Position numbers and translations under genes: made by a program | The notes under the pieces: generated by a model | Told to the model about the DNA's origin: nothing | The model's input: the letters and a program-made list of their open reading frames with translations, nothing else | The model's database searches: none | In this document: positions 8,262 through 17,080 of the stretch, in pieces | How the letters are laid out: every line of letters begins with the position of its first letter | Position numbering within the stretch: position 1 is the first letter of the stretch | Source: Kurthia zopfii | Lineage (GTDB): Bacteria; Bacillota; Bacilli; Bacillales_A; Planococcaceae | Assembly (NCBI RefSeq): GCF_003143955.1 | Contig: NZ_QFVS01000005.1 | Location: 1 to 64,000 of the forward strand | Direction: 5' to 3' | Length of the DNA: 64,000 bases

Positions 8262-8861
8262 ATGTATCGAGTAGTAACGATTTTAGTAGGATGGTTTTTA
8301 GGCTTATTCAACAAAGTGAAGGTATTCGACAAAGAGAAGTTACCGGCAGAGGACGGTTACATTATTGCATGTACGCATACTGGTTGGATTGATATGTTGA
8401 ATTTAGGAATTGCTGTCCATCCTAGGCCGATTCATTTCATGGCGAAGAAACAATTATTCGATCACAAAGCATTAGGTTGGTTTATTACAAAAATGAATGC
8501 CTTCCCTGTCGATCGCGACAACCCGGGGCCAAGTGTTATTAAAGTGCCTAGACAATTAATTAAAAATAATGAGATCGTCGGAATCTTTCCAAGCGGTACA
8601 AGAAATTCGGAAGGTTCAAGTCTAAAGCAAGGTGCGATTACGATTGCGCAATTGTCAAAAGCTCCTATCATTCCAGCAGCTTATATTGGGCCGAACACAC
8701 CTAAAGATGTTTTTGCACGCACAAAGGGAGCGATCATTTTCGGTGATCCGATCTATGTAGATGCAAAAGGCAAAGAAGGTCGTGAGGAATATACGCAGCT
8801 TTTAGAGCAGCGTATGATCGAATTAGAGCAACAACTACAACAAGAGATGAATAATAAATAG
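8262..8861 (+). CDS. plsC: 1-acyl-sn-glycerol-3-phosphate acyltransferase
   Basis: PlsC adds the second acyl chain to lysophosphatidic acid to make phosphatidic acid at the inner membrane face. This 199-residue protein has an N-terminal hydrophobic anchor, the catalytic HX4D box (HTGWID, H39-D44) and the substrate-binding motif FPSGTRNSEG, a variant of FPEGTRS with serine in place of glutamate. PAAYIGP near residue 147 matches block IV. Length is normal. RBS GAGGGAG precedes ATG. The XRE gene follows after 85 bases. Confidence 0.88.
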   Translation: MYRVVTILVGWFLGLFNKVKVFDKEKLPAEDGYIIACTHTGWIDMLNLGIAVHPRPIHFMAKKQLFDHKALGWFITKMNAFPVDRDNPGPSVIKVPRQLIKNNEIVGIFPSGTRNSEGSSLKQGAITIAQLSKAPIIPAAYIGPNTPKDVFARTKGAIIFGDPIYVDAKGKEGREEYTQLLEQRMIELEQQLQQEMNNK

Positions 8862-8946
8862 CGAGCTAGTCAAATTCAAGGGGAGTTTGATTTAGTTACA
8901 GTTACAAAGGTTGGGGAACCATAAAAAATAATAGGGGTGTAGTGTA

Positions 8947-9216
8947 ATGGTATCAGTTGACATATTTGAACAGAATGGGAATACTTTAGTAGAAAAATCA
9001 GCACTAGAATTAATGACGGAGAAGCGTAGTCAAATCATCTTCAAGCAGCGTATGTCAGTGGGATTAACACAATCACAGTTGGCAGAGCGAGCGAATGTGA
9101 CGCAGAAAACGGTTAGCCGTATTGAACGTGGAGATACGAAAGTACGAGAGTCTACGTTGCAAAAAGTGTATGAAGTTCTTGGAATTACAGATCATCATCT
9201 TTCAGACTTAAACTAA
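8947..9216 (+). CDS. XRE-family HTH transcriptional regulator
   Basis: This 89-residue protein has a Cro/CI-type helix-turn-helix (RMSVGLTQSQLAERANVTQK...VSRIERG) at residues 36-65, preceded by a 30-residue N-terminal arm and with only a short C-terminal extension (STLQKVYEVLGI). There is no ligand or peptidase domain, so it resembles small autonomous or antitoxin-like regulators. No toxin partner lies next to it. Weak RBS AGGGGTG. Target unknown; plsC upstream and the signal peptidase downstream are candidates only by position. Confidence 0.8.
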   Translation: MVSVDIFEQNGNTLVEKSALELMTEKRSQIIFKQRMSVGLTQSQLAERANVTQKTVSRIERGDTKVRESTLQKVYEVLGITDHHLSDLN

Positions 9217-9237
9217 TCAATTACATATCGACTAAAA

Positions 9238-9284
9238 AGGACAAACTGTTTGTATTTTTTCACAAACGGGATGTCTTTTTTTCT
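9238..9284 (+). terminator. Intrinsic terminator after the XRE gene
   Basis: GACAaactGTTTGT pairs imperfectly with ACAAACgggatGTC, followed by TTTTTTT. Confidence 0.65.
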
Positions 9285-9369
9285 TGAATCATGGGTATAT
9301 ATTGATTAAGGCTGAGAGAAACTGTAATATTTAATGAGGCTTTAAAATGAAATGATGGGTGATGAGAAG

Positions 9370-9918
9370 ATGGAAGAAGTAAAAAATAAACCTTCGAAGA
9401 TGAAGGAGCTTATGTCATGGGTATGGCCGATTCTAATCGCCATAATCGTGGCGGTTGGTGTACGTCAATTCCTATTCGCTCCTGTAACTGTAAAAGGTGA
9501 ATCGATGGAAAATACTTATCATGATAATGATCGTGTCATCATTAGTAAATTAAGTAAAATTGAACGTTTCGATGTTGTCGTATTTGAATCGCCAGTAGAA
9601 GATGATCACTATATTAAACGTGTCATCGGCTTACCGGGAGATCATGTTGAAGTGAAAAATGATGAGCTTTTCATCAATGGTAAAAAGTATGATGAACCAT
9701 ATGAAAGCGACCATGTGAAAGATTACAAAGCAGATGGTCTTAACTTCACGGAAGATTTCAAAATGGAAGACGTAACAGGCGAGAAAGTAGTACCTGAAGA
9801 TTCTTACTTTGTTTTAGGGGATAATCGTCAAAATAGTAGCGATGGCCGTGATTATGGCTTTATTAAGAAATCTGCAATTAGCGGTGTAGTTGCATTCAAA
9901 TTCTTCCCTTGGAATTAA
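9370..9918 (+). CDS. Type I signal peptidase (SipS-like)
   Basis: This is a 182-residue Gram-positive type I signal peptidase that cleaves secretory signal peptides outside the membrane. It has one N-terminal transmembrane helix (about 14-32), the catalytic serine S45 in VKGESMENT, the catalytic lysine K83 in YIKRVIGLPGD, and the conserved LGDNRQNSSDGRDYG box. An in-frame ATG lies upstream at 9352, but GGTGAT sits six bases before ATG 9370 and matches the anti-Shine-Dalgarno, so 9370 is preferred. The next gene overlaps its last ten bases. Confidence 0.9.
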   Translation: MEEVKNKPSKMKELMSWVWPILIAIIVAVGVRQFLFAPVTVKGESMENTYHDNDRVIISKLSKIERFDVVVFESPVEDDHYIKRVIGLPGDHVEVKNDELFINGKKYDEPYESDHVKDYKADGLNFTEDFKMEDVTGEKVVPEDSYFVLGDNRQNSSDGRDYGFIKKSAISGVVAFKFFPWN

Positions 9919-10394
9919 TAAATCCTTCAAGAGTACTATTCATCTGTTTAGGGAATATTTGCCGTTCACCGATGGCAGAAGCTGTGTTCAATCAATTTTT
10001 GAAGGAAAAAGGTATTTCTAACGAATTCCAAGTCGATTCAGCAGGAACGAGCAGCCTTCACGAAGGAGAACAGCCACATCGCGGTACACGTCAGAAACTA
10101 ATGGAACATCAAATTTCGACAGAAGGTATGTTTAGCCGGCCGGTAGTTGAAGAAGATGGTCAATTGTATGACTATATCGTTTGTATGGATGCGAGTAATG
10201 TGCGTAATTTCTTACAAATGGTGGACGTTTCAAATAAATCGGAAGTGCTTCGCTTTCTAGATTTAACCGTTAAACCGATGGATGTACCGGATCCATATTA
10301 CACAGGTGATTTTGAAGAAACATACCAACTTTGCAGAAACGGTTGTGAAGTATTGTTGGAGAAAATTCTGGATGATCGAATGGCTGGGAATTAA
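9909..10394 (+). CDS. Low-molecular-weight protein-tyrosine phosphatase
   Basis: This 161-residue LMW-PTP has the active-site loop CLGNICRS (C13...R19, CX5R) at the N-terminus and the general-acid segment PDPYYTGDFEETY near residue 122, at the family's usual length. The only sensible start is TTG 9909, which overlaps the end of the signal peptidase gene by ten bases. No Shine-Dalgarno is visible, so translation is probably coupled to the upstream gene. Bacillus homologues dephosphorylate arginine or tyrosine residues in stress regulation; which one applies here is open. Confidence 0.88.
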   Translation: MELINPSRVLFICLGNICRSPMAEAVFNQFLKEKGISNEFQVDSAGTSSLHEGEQPHRGTRQKLMEHQISTEGMFSRPVVEEDGQLYDYIVCMDASNVRNFLQMVDVSNKSEVLRFLDLTVKPMDVPDPYYTGDFEETYQLCRNGCEVLLEKILDDRMAGN

Positions 10395-10411
10395 TTTTCC
10401 TAGCTTTTTTC
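10382..10411 (+). terminator. Intrinsic terminator overlapping the phosphatase stop codon
   Basis: GGCTGGGAA pairs with TTTTCCTAGC around TTAA, followed by TTTTTT. The 5' arm lies in the last codons of the phosphatase gene. Confidence 0.75.
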
Positions 10412-10456
10412 ATCTTGAAAATCGGGTATGAGTTAAAGAAGTGAGGAGGTCATACA

Positions 10457-11311
10457 ATGGAATGGAAAAATAGAAGAAAAAGTGACAATGTAGAAGATCG
10501 TCGAGGTTCAAAAGCGCCAGCAACAATCGGCGGAATTGGTGGAATCGGAATTATTTTAGTTATTATTTATACATTAATGGGTGGAAATCCAGGCGATATT
10601 TTAGGCGGGACATCAAATACGCCACAGGTGAAAACAGAAACAGCGGGCGATTACAAACCCTCAAAGGAAGAAGAGGAAATCGCAGAATTCGTGCAAGTCA
10701 TATTAGCCGATACAGAAGATGTATGGCATGATGTTTTTAAAAAAGAAGGCAAAACTTATAAGGATCCAACACTTGTTTTATATACAAATTCAGTTGCATC
10801 AGCATGTGGCAATGCGACTTCAGCGGTTGGCCCATTTTACTGCCCAGGCGACCAAAAACTCTATATTGATTTGAGTTTCTATGATGAATTACGTACGCAA
10901 TATAAAGCACCGGGTGATTTTGCGATGGCGTATGTAGTTGCACATGAAGTAGGTCATCATGTCCAAACTTTACTTGGACAAACGCAGAAAGTTCATGCAC
11001 AAAATGGACGAGTTTCGAAAAAAGCATACAATGAATTATCCGTAAAACTGGAGCTTCAAGCGGATTACTATGCGGGTGTTTTTGCCAAACATGTTCAAGA
11101 TCGAGGCTATTTAGATGAAAAGGACTTTAAAGAAGCTTTAACAGCCGCAAACGCAATTGGTGATGATACTTTACAAAAAAGAGCGCAAGGATATGTCGTA
11201 CCCGACTCATTCACACATGGTACGTCAGCACAGCGTATGAAATGGCTTGAACGTGGTTTCAAATATGGTGATTTAAGAAATGGTGACACATTCAACGCAC
11301 GTGATTTATAA
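10457..11311 (+). CDS. YpfJ-type neutral zinc metallopeptidase
   Basis: This 284-residue protein has a short basic N-terminal tail, one membrane helix within GIGGIGIILVIIYTLMGG (residues 27-44), a linker, and an extracytoplasmic domain with the zinc motif HEVGHH (about residue 165) and a downstream ELQADYYAG segment with the third ligand region. SACGNATSAVGPFYCP is typical of the YpfJ/DUF1632-type neutral zinc metallopeptidase family. Length is normal. RBS AGGAGG lies just upstream of ATG. Substrates are unknown. Confidence 0.88.
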   Translation: MEWKNRRKSDNVEDRRGSKAPATIGGIGGIGIILVIIYTLMGGNPGDILGGTSNTPQVKTETAGDYKPSKEEEEIAEFVQVILADTEDVWHDVFKKEGKTYKDPTLVLYTNSVASACGNATSAVGPFYCPGDQKLYIDLSFYDELRTQYKAPGDFAMAYVVAHEVGHHVQTLLGQTQKVHAQNGRVSKKAYNELSVKLELQADYYAGVFAKHVQDRGYLDEKDFKEALTAANAIGDDTLQKRAQGYVVPDSFTHGTSAQRMKWLERGFKYGDLRNGDTFNARDL

Positions 11312-11485
11312 CCATATTTCACTACTTTTCTACTTTATGTAGCATTACTCTAATTTTGAAGTATAGGAATTTTTGACAGGATAGTGTATAATGTTACAGT
11401 GAAATATTGGCTCGTCATTAAGTCGGGCGACAGTCCAACTGCCGTCATATAAAGATATTCTAATTTTGAAAGAGAGTGAAACTTC
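11312..11485. other. Leader region of the YebC-type gene
   Basis: This 174-base region contains a TATAAT hexamer (11387-11392). The nearby TTGACA (11373-11378) is only eight bases away and cannot be its -35 element. A GC-richer segment (about 11411-11450) with partially complementary GAC and GTC blocks precedes the RBS, but I could not draw a convincing RNA structure. No ORF seen. Confidence 0.3.
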
Positions 11486-12199
11486 ATGGGACGTAAGTGG
11501 AATAATATTAAAGAGAAAAAAGCATCAAAAGATTCAGCAACAAGTAGAATTAACGCGAAATTTGGTCGTGAAATTTATGTAGCGGCAAAATCTGGGGAAC
11601 CAGATCCAGTGTCGAACAGTGCATTAAAAGTAGTTTTAGAAAGAGCTAAAACTTACAGTGTACCAAAACATATTGTTGACCGTGCAATTGATAAAGCAAA
11701 AGGTAATACAGACGAGGTTTTCGAAGAACTACGTTACGAAGGATTTGGACCGAATGGCTCAATGGTAATCGTAGATGCATTATCGAACAACGTAAACAGA
11801 ACAGCGGCAGAAGTGCGTACAGCCTTTAATAAAAATGGCGGTAACATGGGTGTAAGTGGTTCAGTTGCATATATGTTTGATAGTACAGCAGTATTTGCAA
11901 TGGAAGGCAAAACAGCAGATGAAGTACTAGAAATCTTAATCATGGCAGATTTGGATGCTCGTGATGTTTTTGAAGAAGAAGGTACGACAATTGTTTATGC
12001 AGCACCAAGTGATTTCTCAACAGTACAAGACGCTTTAAAAGCAGAAGGTGTTGAAGAATTCAGCGTTGCAGAAATTACAATGCTTGTTCAAAATGAAGTT
12101 GAATTAGATGATGCTTCAAAAGAACAATTCGAAAAAATGATTGATGCTCTTGAAGAGTTAGAAGATGTTCAAGAAGTTTATCATAACGTCGAGTTATAA
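11486..12199 (+). CDS. YebC/PmpR-family (TACO1-type) regulator
   Basis: This 237-residue protein begins [17 protein letters not shown], the variant of the YebC start seen in the Bacillus YeeI/YeeN branch. It continues with the family segments AVKSGEPDP-like ([15 protein letters not shown]), [34 protein letters not shown] and [17 protein letters not shown]. Members act as transcription factors or, as recent work on the family indicates, as translation factors relieving ribosome stalling at proline stretches. RBS AAAGAGAG precedes ATG. It is a single-gene unit with its own terminator. Confidence 0.92.
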   Translation: MGRKWNNIKEKKASKDSATSRINAKFGREIYVAAKSGEPDPVSNSALKVVLERAKTYSVPKHIVDRAIDKAKGNTDEVFEELRYEGFGPNGSMVIVDALSNNVNRTAAEVRTAFNKNGGNMGVSGSVAYMFDSTAVFAMEGKTADEVLEILIMADLDARDVFEEEGTTIVYAAPSDFSTVQDALKAEGVEEFSVAEITMLVQNEVELDDASKEQFEKMIDALEELEDVQEVYHNVEL

Positions 12200-12211
12200 A
12201 ATTTTCACATC

Positions 12212-12244
12212 GGGTCGGCAGTTTATTCTGTCGGCTCTTTTTTA
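12212..12244 (+). terminator. Intrinsic terminator after the YebC-type gene
   Basis: GGGTCGGCAG (12212-12221) pairs with CTGTCGGCTC (12228-12237) using three G-U pairs, followed by TTTTTTT. Confidence 0.75.
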
Positions 12245-12305
12245 TTTAAGGAACACTTGGGCAATTGTTTCGTTCACATATGTAAAGTACGGGAGGTAAT
12301 GAAAT

Positions 12306-12884
12306 TTGCACATGATTAAAAATAGCCTGATTTTGCTCGCGGTATTATTGATCGTTTTCTGGATTTTCACGAGTTATTTATTGAAGCGAGGAGAAGCGCC
12401 TGTTGCGGATGGTTCGACTAACTACGCGATCGTTCTAGGTGCAAAAGTGAATAAAGGTGCAGTCCCTTCAAGGGCATTGAAATACCGTTTAGATGCTGCC
12501 TATGATTATGCGGTGAAATATCCACATACACAATTAATACTATCAGGTGGGCAAGGTGATGACGAAGATGCGACAGAGTCATCTGTCATGAAGAAGTATT
12601 TAATGGATCGAGGGCTATCCGAGTTCCAATTGATTGAGGAAAATGAATCAACGTCGACTTTCACAAATATAAAATATTCGATGAAAAGCATACCGCTGAC
12701 AGAGAAAAAAGTAACGATTATTTCGAATGATTTCCATTTAGCGCGTGCGCAAATGATTGCAGATTATTTCCACTTGGAGGCAGATGTTGTAGCTGCGCCA
12801 ACTCCGAAAATAATCGAATTCAAAGTGCGAGTTCGTGAGAGATTTGGATTAATCGCTCAAAAAATCGTATTATGGTTCAAATAA
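12306..12884 (+). CDS. YdcF family (DUF218) protein
   Basis: This 192-residue protein has one N-terminal membrane helix (residues 5-22) and a DUF218 domain: AIVLGAKVNKGAVPSRALKYRLDAA, then LILSGGQGDDEDATESSVMKKYL, then ENESTSTFTNIKYS and SNDFHLARA. DUF218 proteins include SanA (envelope barrier) and YdcF (binds SAM); the biochemical role is not settled. TTG 12306 is preferred because GGGAGG (12291-12296) is 9 bases upstream; ATG at 12312 would be 15 bases away. Confidence 0.85.
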   Translation: MHMIKNSLILLAVLLIVFWIFTSYLLKRGEAPVADGSTNYAIVLGAKVNKGAVPSRALKYRLDAAYDYAVKYPHTQLILSGGQGDDEDATESSVMKKYLMDRGLSEFQLIEENESTSTFTNIKYSMKSIPLTEKKVTIISNDFHLARAQMIADYFHLEADVVAAPTPKIIEFKVRVRERFGLIAQKIVLWFK

Positions 12885-12885
12885 A

Positions 12886-12922
12886 AAAAGTCGACTTCAA
12901 TTAAAACTGAAGTCGACTTTTT
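12886..12922. terminator. Bidirectional terminator between ydcF-like and SEC-C genes
   Basis: AAAGTCGACTTCA pairs with TGAAGTCGACTTT across an eight-base loop, with an A-run on one side and a T-run on the other. Confidence 0.85.
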
Positions 12923-12923
12923 A

Positions 12924-13961
12924 TTAGTTTTCTAGGAATTCCGTAATTTGTTTACGGTATTTCGCTAATGATGATGAAGATACTTCATAGTATTCAGCAA
13001 CATCTTTTACTTTAGATAATCCACCTTCTGGAAGATTATCCGTAGCTTGTGCAGCAAGAATCGCACTAGCAGCAACTGTTTCTGGTTTTTTAGCTTTAAC
13101 TGCTTCAGTAGATAAGAAGTCATTAAGCTTCGTTAAGAAAGTAGTAGCGTCTAAGTTGAATTCAGCAACATATTTGTTTACTGCTGCGATTACTTCGTCA
13201 TTATATGAAAGTTCTTCAGAAGCAGGTTGTGCCTCTTTAGCAACAGGAGCTTCTTCAACTTTAGCTGTTTCAGCGGCTACAGGAATTTCTTCTTCGCCTT
13301 CTGGAGTAGCTAATGCAGAGTGTGCAAATGTTTTGTACAGTTCAAATGAGTCTGTAACACCAGATTTAAGTAGTGTAAGAATTTCATCTTTCGCTGGTTC
13401 ATCTGTTTTCGGAATGAATAATGAAGAACTCTTCACTAGTAAACCGTTTTCGCCTTGGCGTGAATCAGGTAATGCGATCCCGAAAATCCATTCTCCAGGA
13501 GTGTTACCTTCTGCAGTACCAGCGATTTGGTATGTTTCGTTGTTTACTAAATCTAAAATCGTAATTTGTTGCGCATCATACGATTCTACATGAGCAAGAA
13601 TGAAACGTGGGTTTTGCCAGTTTTCAATGATTTCTTTTACTTGAGAACGCATATTTGATTCTGCTTCTTTAGCAATATATTCTTGCCAATGAGCAGCTTC
13701 GTCAATGTATACGAAAGTTTCGATATTGATTGCGTTGATTAAGAAGTCTGGGAAAACTTTACCAAGTTCAGCGAAGAATTTTTGGTAACGCTGATTAATT
13801 TGGGGATTTGCCGCAGGATTCACTTCTTGGATGAAAGAACGCTCAATACGATTTAATTCATCTGTAATTAATTGTTGAACATTGCCATCAGCATTTTTGC
13901 CGTGACACTTTTTATATTTTTTTCCACTACCACAATGGCATGGATCATTTCGACCTATCAA
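12924..13961 (-). CDS. SEC-C motif protein, paralogue 2
   Basis: This 345-residue protein starts with a SEC-C motif (CHCGSGKKYKKCH, residues 8-20; the last cysteine is replaced by histidine, an accepted zinc ligand). It aligns along its length with the protein at 4629-5603: both have a middle block (ILAHVESYDAQQITILD versus IFAKVTAVDELYMTVEN) and a C-terminal block (VKDVAEYYEVSSSSLAKYRKQI). It has an extra Ala/Glu-rich linker (about 225-265). The frame stays open upstream to 14090, but a TTG at 13961 gives the same MIGRNDPC start as the paralogue and has GAGGTG seven bases ahead. Function unknown. Confidence 0.78.
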   Translation of the reverse strand: MIGRNDPCHCGSGKKYKKCHGKNADGNVQQLITDELNRIERSFIQEVNPAANPQINQRYQKFFAELGKVFPDFLINAINIETFVYIDEAAHWQEYIAKEAESNMRSQVKEIIENWQNPRFILAHVESYDAQQITILDLVNNETYQIAGTAEGNTPGEWIFGIALPDSRQGENGLLVKSSSLFIPKTDEPAKDEILTLLKSGVTDSFELYKTFAHSALATPEGEEEIPVAAETAKVEEAPVAKEAQPASEELSYNDEVIAAVNKYVAEFNLDATTFLTKLNDFLSTEAVKAKKPETVAASAILAAQATDNLPEGGLSKVKDVAEYYEVSSSSLAKYRKQITEFLEN

Positions 13962-14154
13962 TGTCGAGCACCTCACTTTAAAAATTAGACATAGAAATAG
14001 ATTAGCATAAATCAGAGGAAAATATAAGTTATCAGTGCTTATTTTCGTTATTTGAGAGTATTTGGTAACGAATTCGTTGCAATTATGCAAAAAATCATCA
14101 ATAATATAATAAAGTATTTCGAATTTCGAAAAGTTAGAATTGGGGGATTATTCA

Positions 14155-15852
14155 ATGATTACATTTAACGAATATCAATATTCAAGACCGGATATAGAGG
14201 GTATTAAAAATGAGCTAACAGCATTAATCGAAAAATTCAATGGCGCAGCATCGGTTGAAGAACAATCAGCTGTCATTGATGAAGTAAATAAAATTAGAAA
14301 TCATTATTCAACGATGGGGAATTTAGTATATATTCGTGCTTCAATTGATACGAATGATACATATTACCGCGAAGAACGTGAATTTTTAGATGAGAATGGA
14401 CCAATCATCGAAGATATCGAAACAGAATATTATAAAGCGTTAACTTCTTCTAAATTCCGTAAAGAACTAGAAGAGAAGTATGGCACGCAATTATTTGATT
14501 TAGCAGATAACCAAATCAAAGGCTTTTCTTCTGAACTAATCGAATTAATGCAAAAAGAAAATAAATTAACTTCAGAATACTCACAATTAGTAGCTTCAGC
14601 TGAAATTGAGTTCCAAGGTGAAGTTTACACAGTTGCGCAATTAGGACCTTTCGTTGAATCAAAGGATCGCGCAGTTCGTAAAGAAGCGACAGAAGCTCGT
14701 TTTAATTTCTATGCGAAGCACGAAGCAGATTTTGACCGTATTTATGATGAATTAGTAAAAGTACGCCATGAACAAGCAGTGAAAATGGGCTACAAAAACT
14801 ATGTTGAGCTAGGTTATATTCACATGAATCGTGTAGATTATGATGCTTCAATGGTCAAAGGTTACCGCGATCAAATCCGCGACGTGATTGTACCGTATGC
14901 GACTGAATTACGTGAGCGCCAAGCAAAACGTATCGGCGTAGACAAGTTACGTTTCTATGATGAAGGTTTCATCTATTCAACAGGGAACGCAACGCCAAAA
15001 GGTGATCCTGAGTGGATTGAGGCGCAAGGTGCTCGAATGTACAAAGAGCTATCTCCTCAAACGAATGAATTCTACAAGTTCATGCAAGATCGTGACTTAA
15101 TGGATTTAGTCGCTAAAAAAGGGAAAGAAGGCGGCGGTTATTGTACTTTCATCGAAGATTACAATTCACCGTATATTTTCTCAAACTTCAATGGCACATC
15201 AGGTGATATTGATGTATTAACGCATGAAGCTGGTCACGCATTCCAAGTATATTCTAGCCGCAATATCGGTATTCCAGAATACTTATGGCCGACTTATGAA
15301 TCAGCTGAAATTCATTCAATGAGTATGGAATTCTTTACATGGCCTTGGATGGAACTATTCTTCAAAGAAGATACCGAGAAGTATAAGTTCTCACATTTAG
15401 CAGAAGGGCTACTATTCCTGCCGTACGGTGTAGCAGTGGATGAGTTCCAACATGTTGTTTATGAAAATCCAGAATTAACACCAGCAGAGCGTAAAGCTGC
15501 TTGGAAAGAAATCGAAGCGAAATATTTACCGCATCGTGATTACGACGGCCATGACTATTTAGAAGGTGGCGCTTTCTGGCAACGCCAAGCCCATATTTAT
15601 GCGAGTCCATTCTATTATATTGACTACACATTAGCTCAAGTTTGCGCATTCCAATTTTGGAAACGCTCTAGAGAGAATCATGAAGCAGCTTGGAAAGACT
15701 ATCTTCACCTATGTTCACTTGGTGGTTCGATGTCATTTACGAAGCTAGTAGCTGAGGCTAACTTAACTTCACCATTTGAAGAAGGTTGTTTAGAAGATGT
15801 ACTAACTTCGATCAAAGCGTACTTAGATCAAGTTGCTGACGACCAATTATAA
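14155..15852 (+). CDS. M3 family oligoendopeptidase (PepF-like)
   Basis: This 565-residue cytosolic zinc oligopeptidase has the M3 active site HEAGH (in DVLTHEAGHAFQVYSS, about residues 361-365) and the third-ligand helix YESAEIHSMSMEFF about 27 residues later. The C-terminal HRDYDGHDYLEGGAFWQRQAHIYASPFYYIDY block with its glycine/tyrosine pairs is typical of the family. It would trim short peptides in the cytoplasm. ATG 14155 follows GGGGGATT; an in-frame TTG at 14140 lies before that RBS and is rejected. Single-gene unit. Confidence 0.92.
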   Translation: MITFNEYQYSRPDIEGIKNELTALIEKFNGAASVEEQSAVIDEVNKIRNHYSTMGNLVYIRASIDTNDTYYREEREFLDENGPIIEDIETEYYKALTSSKFRKELEEKYGTQLFDLADNQIKGFSSELIELMQKENKLTSEYSQLVASAEIEFQGEVYTVAQLGPFVESKDRAVRKEATEARFNFYAKHEADFDRIYDELVKVRHEQAVKMGYKNYVELGYIHMNRVDYDASMVKGYRDQIRDVIVPYATELRERQAKRIGVDKLRFYDEGFIYSTGNATPKGDPEWIEAQGARMYKELSPQTNEFYKFMQDRDLMDLVAKKGKEGGGYCTFIEDYNSPYIFSNFNGTSGDIDVLTHEAGHAFQVYSSRNIGIPEYLWPTYESAEIHSMSMEFFTWPWMELFFKEDTEKYKFSHLAEGLLFLPYGVAVDEFQHVVYENPELTPAERKAAWKEIEAKYLPHRDYDGHDYLEGGAFWQRQAHIYASPFYYIDYTLAQVCAFQFWKRSRENHEAAWKDYLHLCSLGGSMSFTKLVAEANLTSPFEEGCLEDVLTSIKAYLDQVADDQL

Positions 15853-15858
15853 GAATAG

Positions 15859-15893
15859 AAATAGCCATTCTCTAAGTGGATGGCTATTTTTAT
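15859..15893 (+). terminator. Intrinsic terminator after the oligoendopeptidase gene
   Basis: AAATAGCCAT pairs with ATGGCTATTT, followed by TT and an A/T-rich tail. Confidence 0.75.
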
Positions 15894-15947
15894 TTCATAA
15901 AGTTTGGAAATAGCATATAATAATGTACATGAATGGAGTGATGATGT

Positions 15948-17027
15948 TTGACAAAAAAGGTATGGTTCCAAGCGAGTATTGGAATTTTAATTTTACTTTT
16001 AATTACGAAGTATTTTATTGAAATTAAACATATTTTCTACCCACTAGCGGTTATTTTAAGTGCGATTTTCACACCGTTATTAATTGGTGGGGTACTATTT
16101 TATATTACAGAGCCTCTACAGAGATTTTTAGAGAAAAGAAAGTTCCCGCGTTGGGCGAGTATTTCTTCAATTCTTGCCATTTTAATTGGAGCAATTACGG
16201 TTTTCATTTCGTTTATTTGGCCGATGATTTCGGTACAATTGAATAACTTTATTCAAGCCTTCCCTGGATTGATGAATGAATTTTCGAAATGGACGAAATA
16301 CGTATTGGAACATCGTGATAACTTGCCAGACCAAGTACAGGATGCAATCAGCTCAGCAATTAACTCGGTGAAAGAATATGCGATTTTAACGAGTAAGTTT
16401 TTAGTAGATGTTATTTCTGCCATTGTTTCTTGGGCGTTCGTCCTAATCTTAATTCCATTCTTCTTCATCTATATGTTGAAGGATCATGAGAAATTTGCGC
16501 CACGTATTTACAATCTATTCACAGGGAACCGTCGTGAATGGGTGAAGAAAACAATTAAAGACGTGAATGATGTTCTTAAAAACTATATTCAAGGTCAAAT
16601 TTTAATTAGTTTCTTATTAGCGACAATCATGTTCATTGGTTATTTAATTATTGGCATTGATTATGCATTACTATTAGTAATTTTCGCGTTCTTCATGAAT
16701 ATTATTCCATTCATCGGGCCGTGGATTGCCTTTATACCAGCGCTAATTATTGGATTTTTAGATAGTCCGATGACAGCACTTTGGGTATGTGTCGTAACAC
16801 TTGTTGCGCAGCAAATTGATAGTAATTTAATTACACCGAATGTCATGGGTAAAACATTAGATATTCACCCACTAACAGTTATTACGATTATTTTAGCTGC
16901 AGGTAATATCGCTGGATTCTTAGGGATTCTACTAGGTGTACCGTTCTATGCAGTCATCAAAGTCATCGTGAAAAATGTATATGAACGAAGACAGGCGATT
17001 CAAAAAGCCGTCACAAAAGAAATATAA
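15948..17027 (+). CDS. AI-2E family transporter (PF01594-type permease)
   Basis: This 359-residue integral membrane protein has the hallmark pattern of two N-terminal helices, an amphipathic middle region, and a C-terminal bundle with IPFIGPWIAFIPALIIGFL, QQIDSNLITPNVMGKTLDIHPL and GILLGVPFYAVIKV. Family members export or exchange diverse solutes (autoinducer-2, Na+/H+, auxin-like); substrate cannot be told from sequence. Start is TTG 15948, after GGAGTGATGATGT; the ATG just upstream is in another frame. A short-spaced gene follows 53 bases later. Confidence 0.88.
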   Translation: MTKKVWFQASIGILILLLITKYFIEIKHIFYPLAVILSAIFTPLLIGGVLFYITEPLQRFLEKRKFPRWASISSILAILIGAITVFISFIWPMISVQLNNFIQAFPGLMNEFSKWTKYVLEHRDNLPDQVQDAISSAINSVKEYAILTSKFLVDVISAIVSWAFVLILIPFFFIYMLKDHEKFAPRIYNLFTGNRREWVKKTIKDVNDVLKNYIQGQILISFLLATIMFIGYLIIGIDYALLLVIFAFFMNIIPFIGPWIAFIPALIIGFLDSPMTALWVCVVTLVAQQIDSNLITPNVMGKTLDIHPLTVITIILAAGNIAGFLGILLGVPFYAVIKVIVKNVYERRQAIQKAVTKEI

Positions 17028-17080
17028 TAAAACTGCTAGTAATGTTATACTGATAAGAACCGATTTTAAAGGAGCTTACT

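Noticed and set aside
11373-11392. TTGACA and TATAAT hexamers as a promoter for the YebC-type gene
   Set aside because: They are only eight bases apart, so they cannot act together as a sigma-A promoter; each alone is insufficient.
13156-13593. 145-codon plus-strand ORF antisense to SEC-C paralogue 2
   Set aside because: It is low-complexity Ser/Ala/Thr sequence mirrored from a codon-biased coding strand, has no RBS and no family resemblance.
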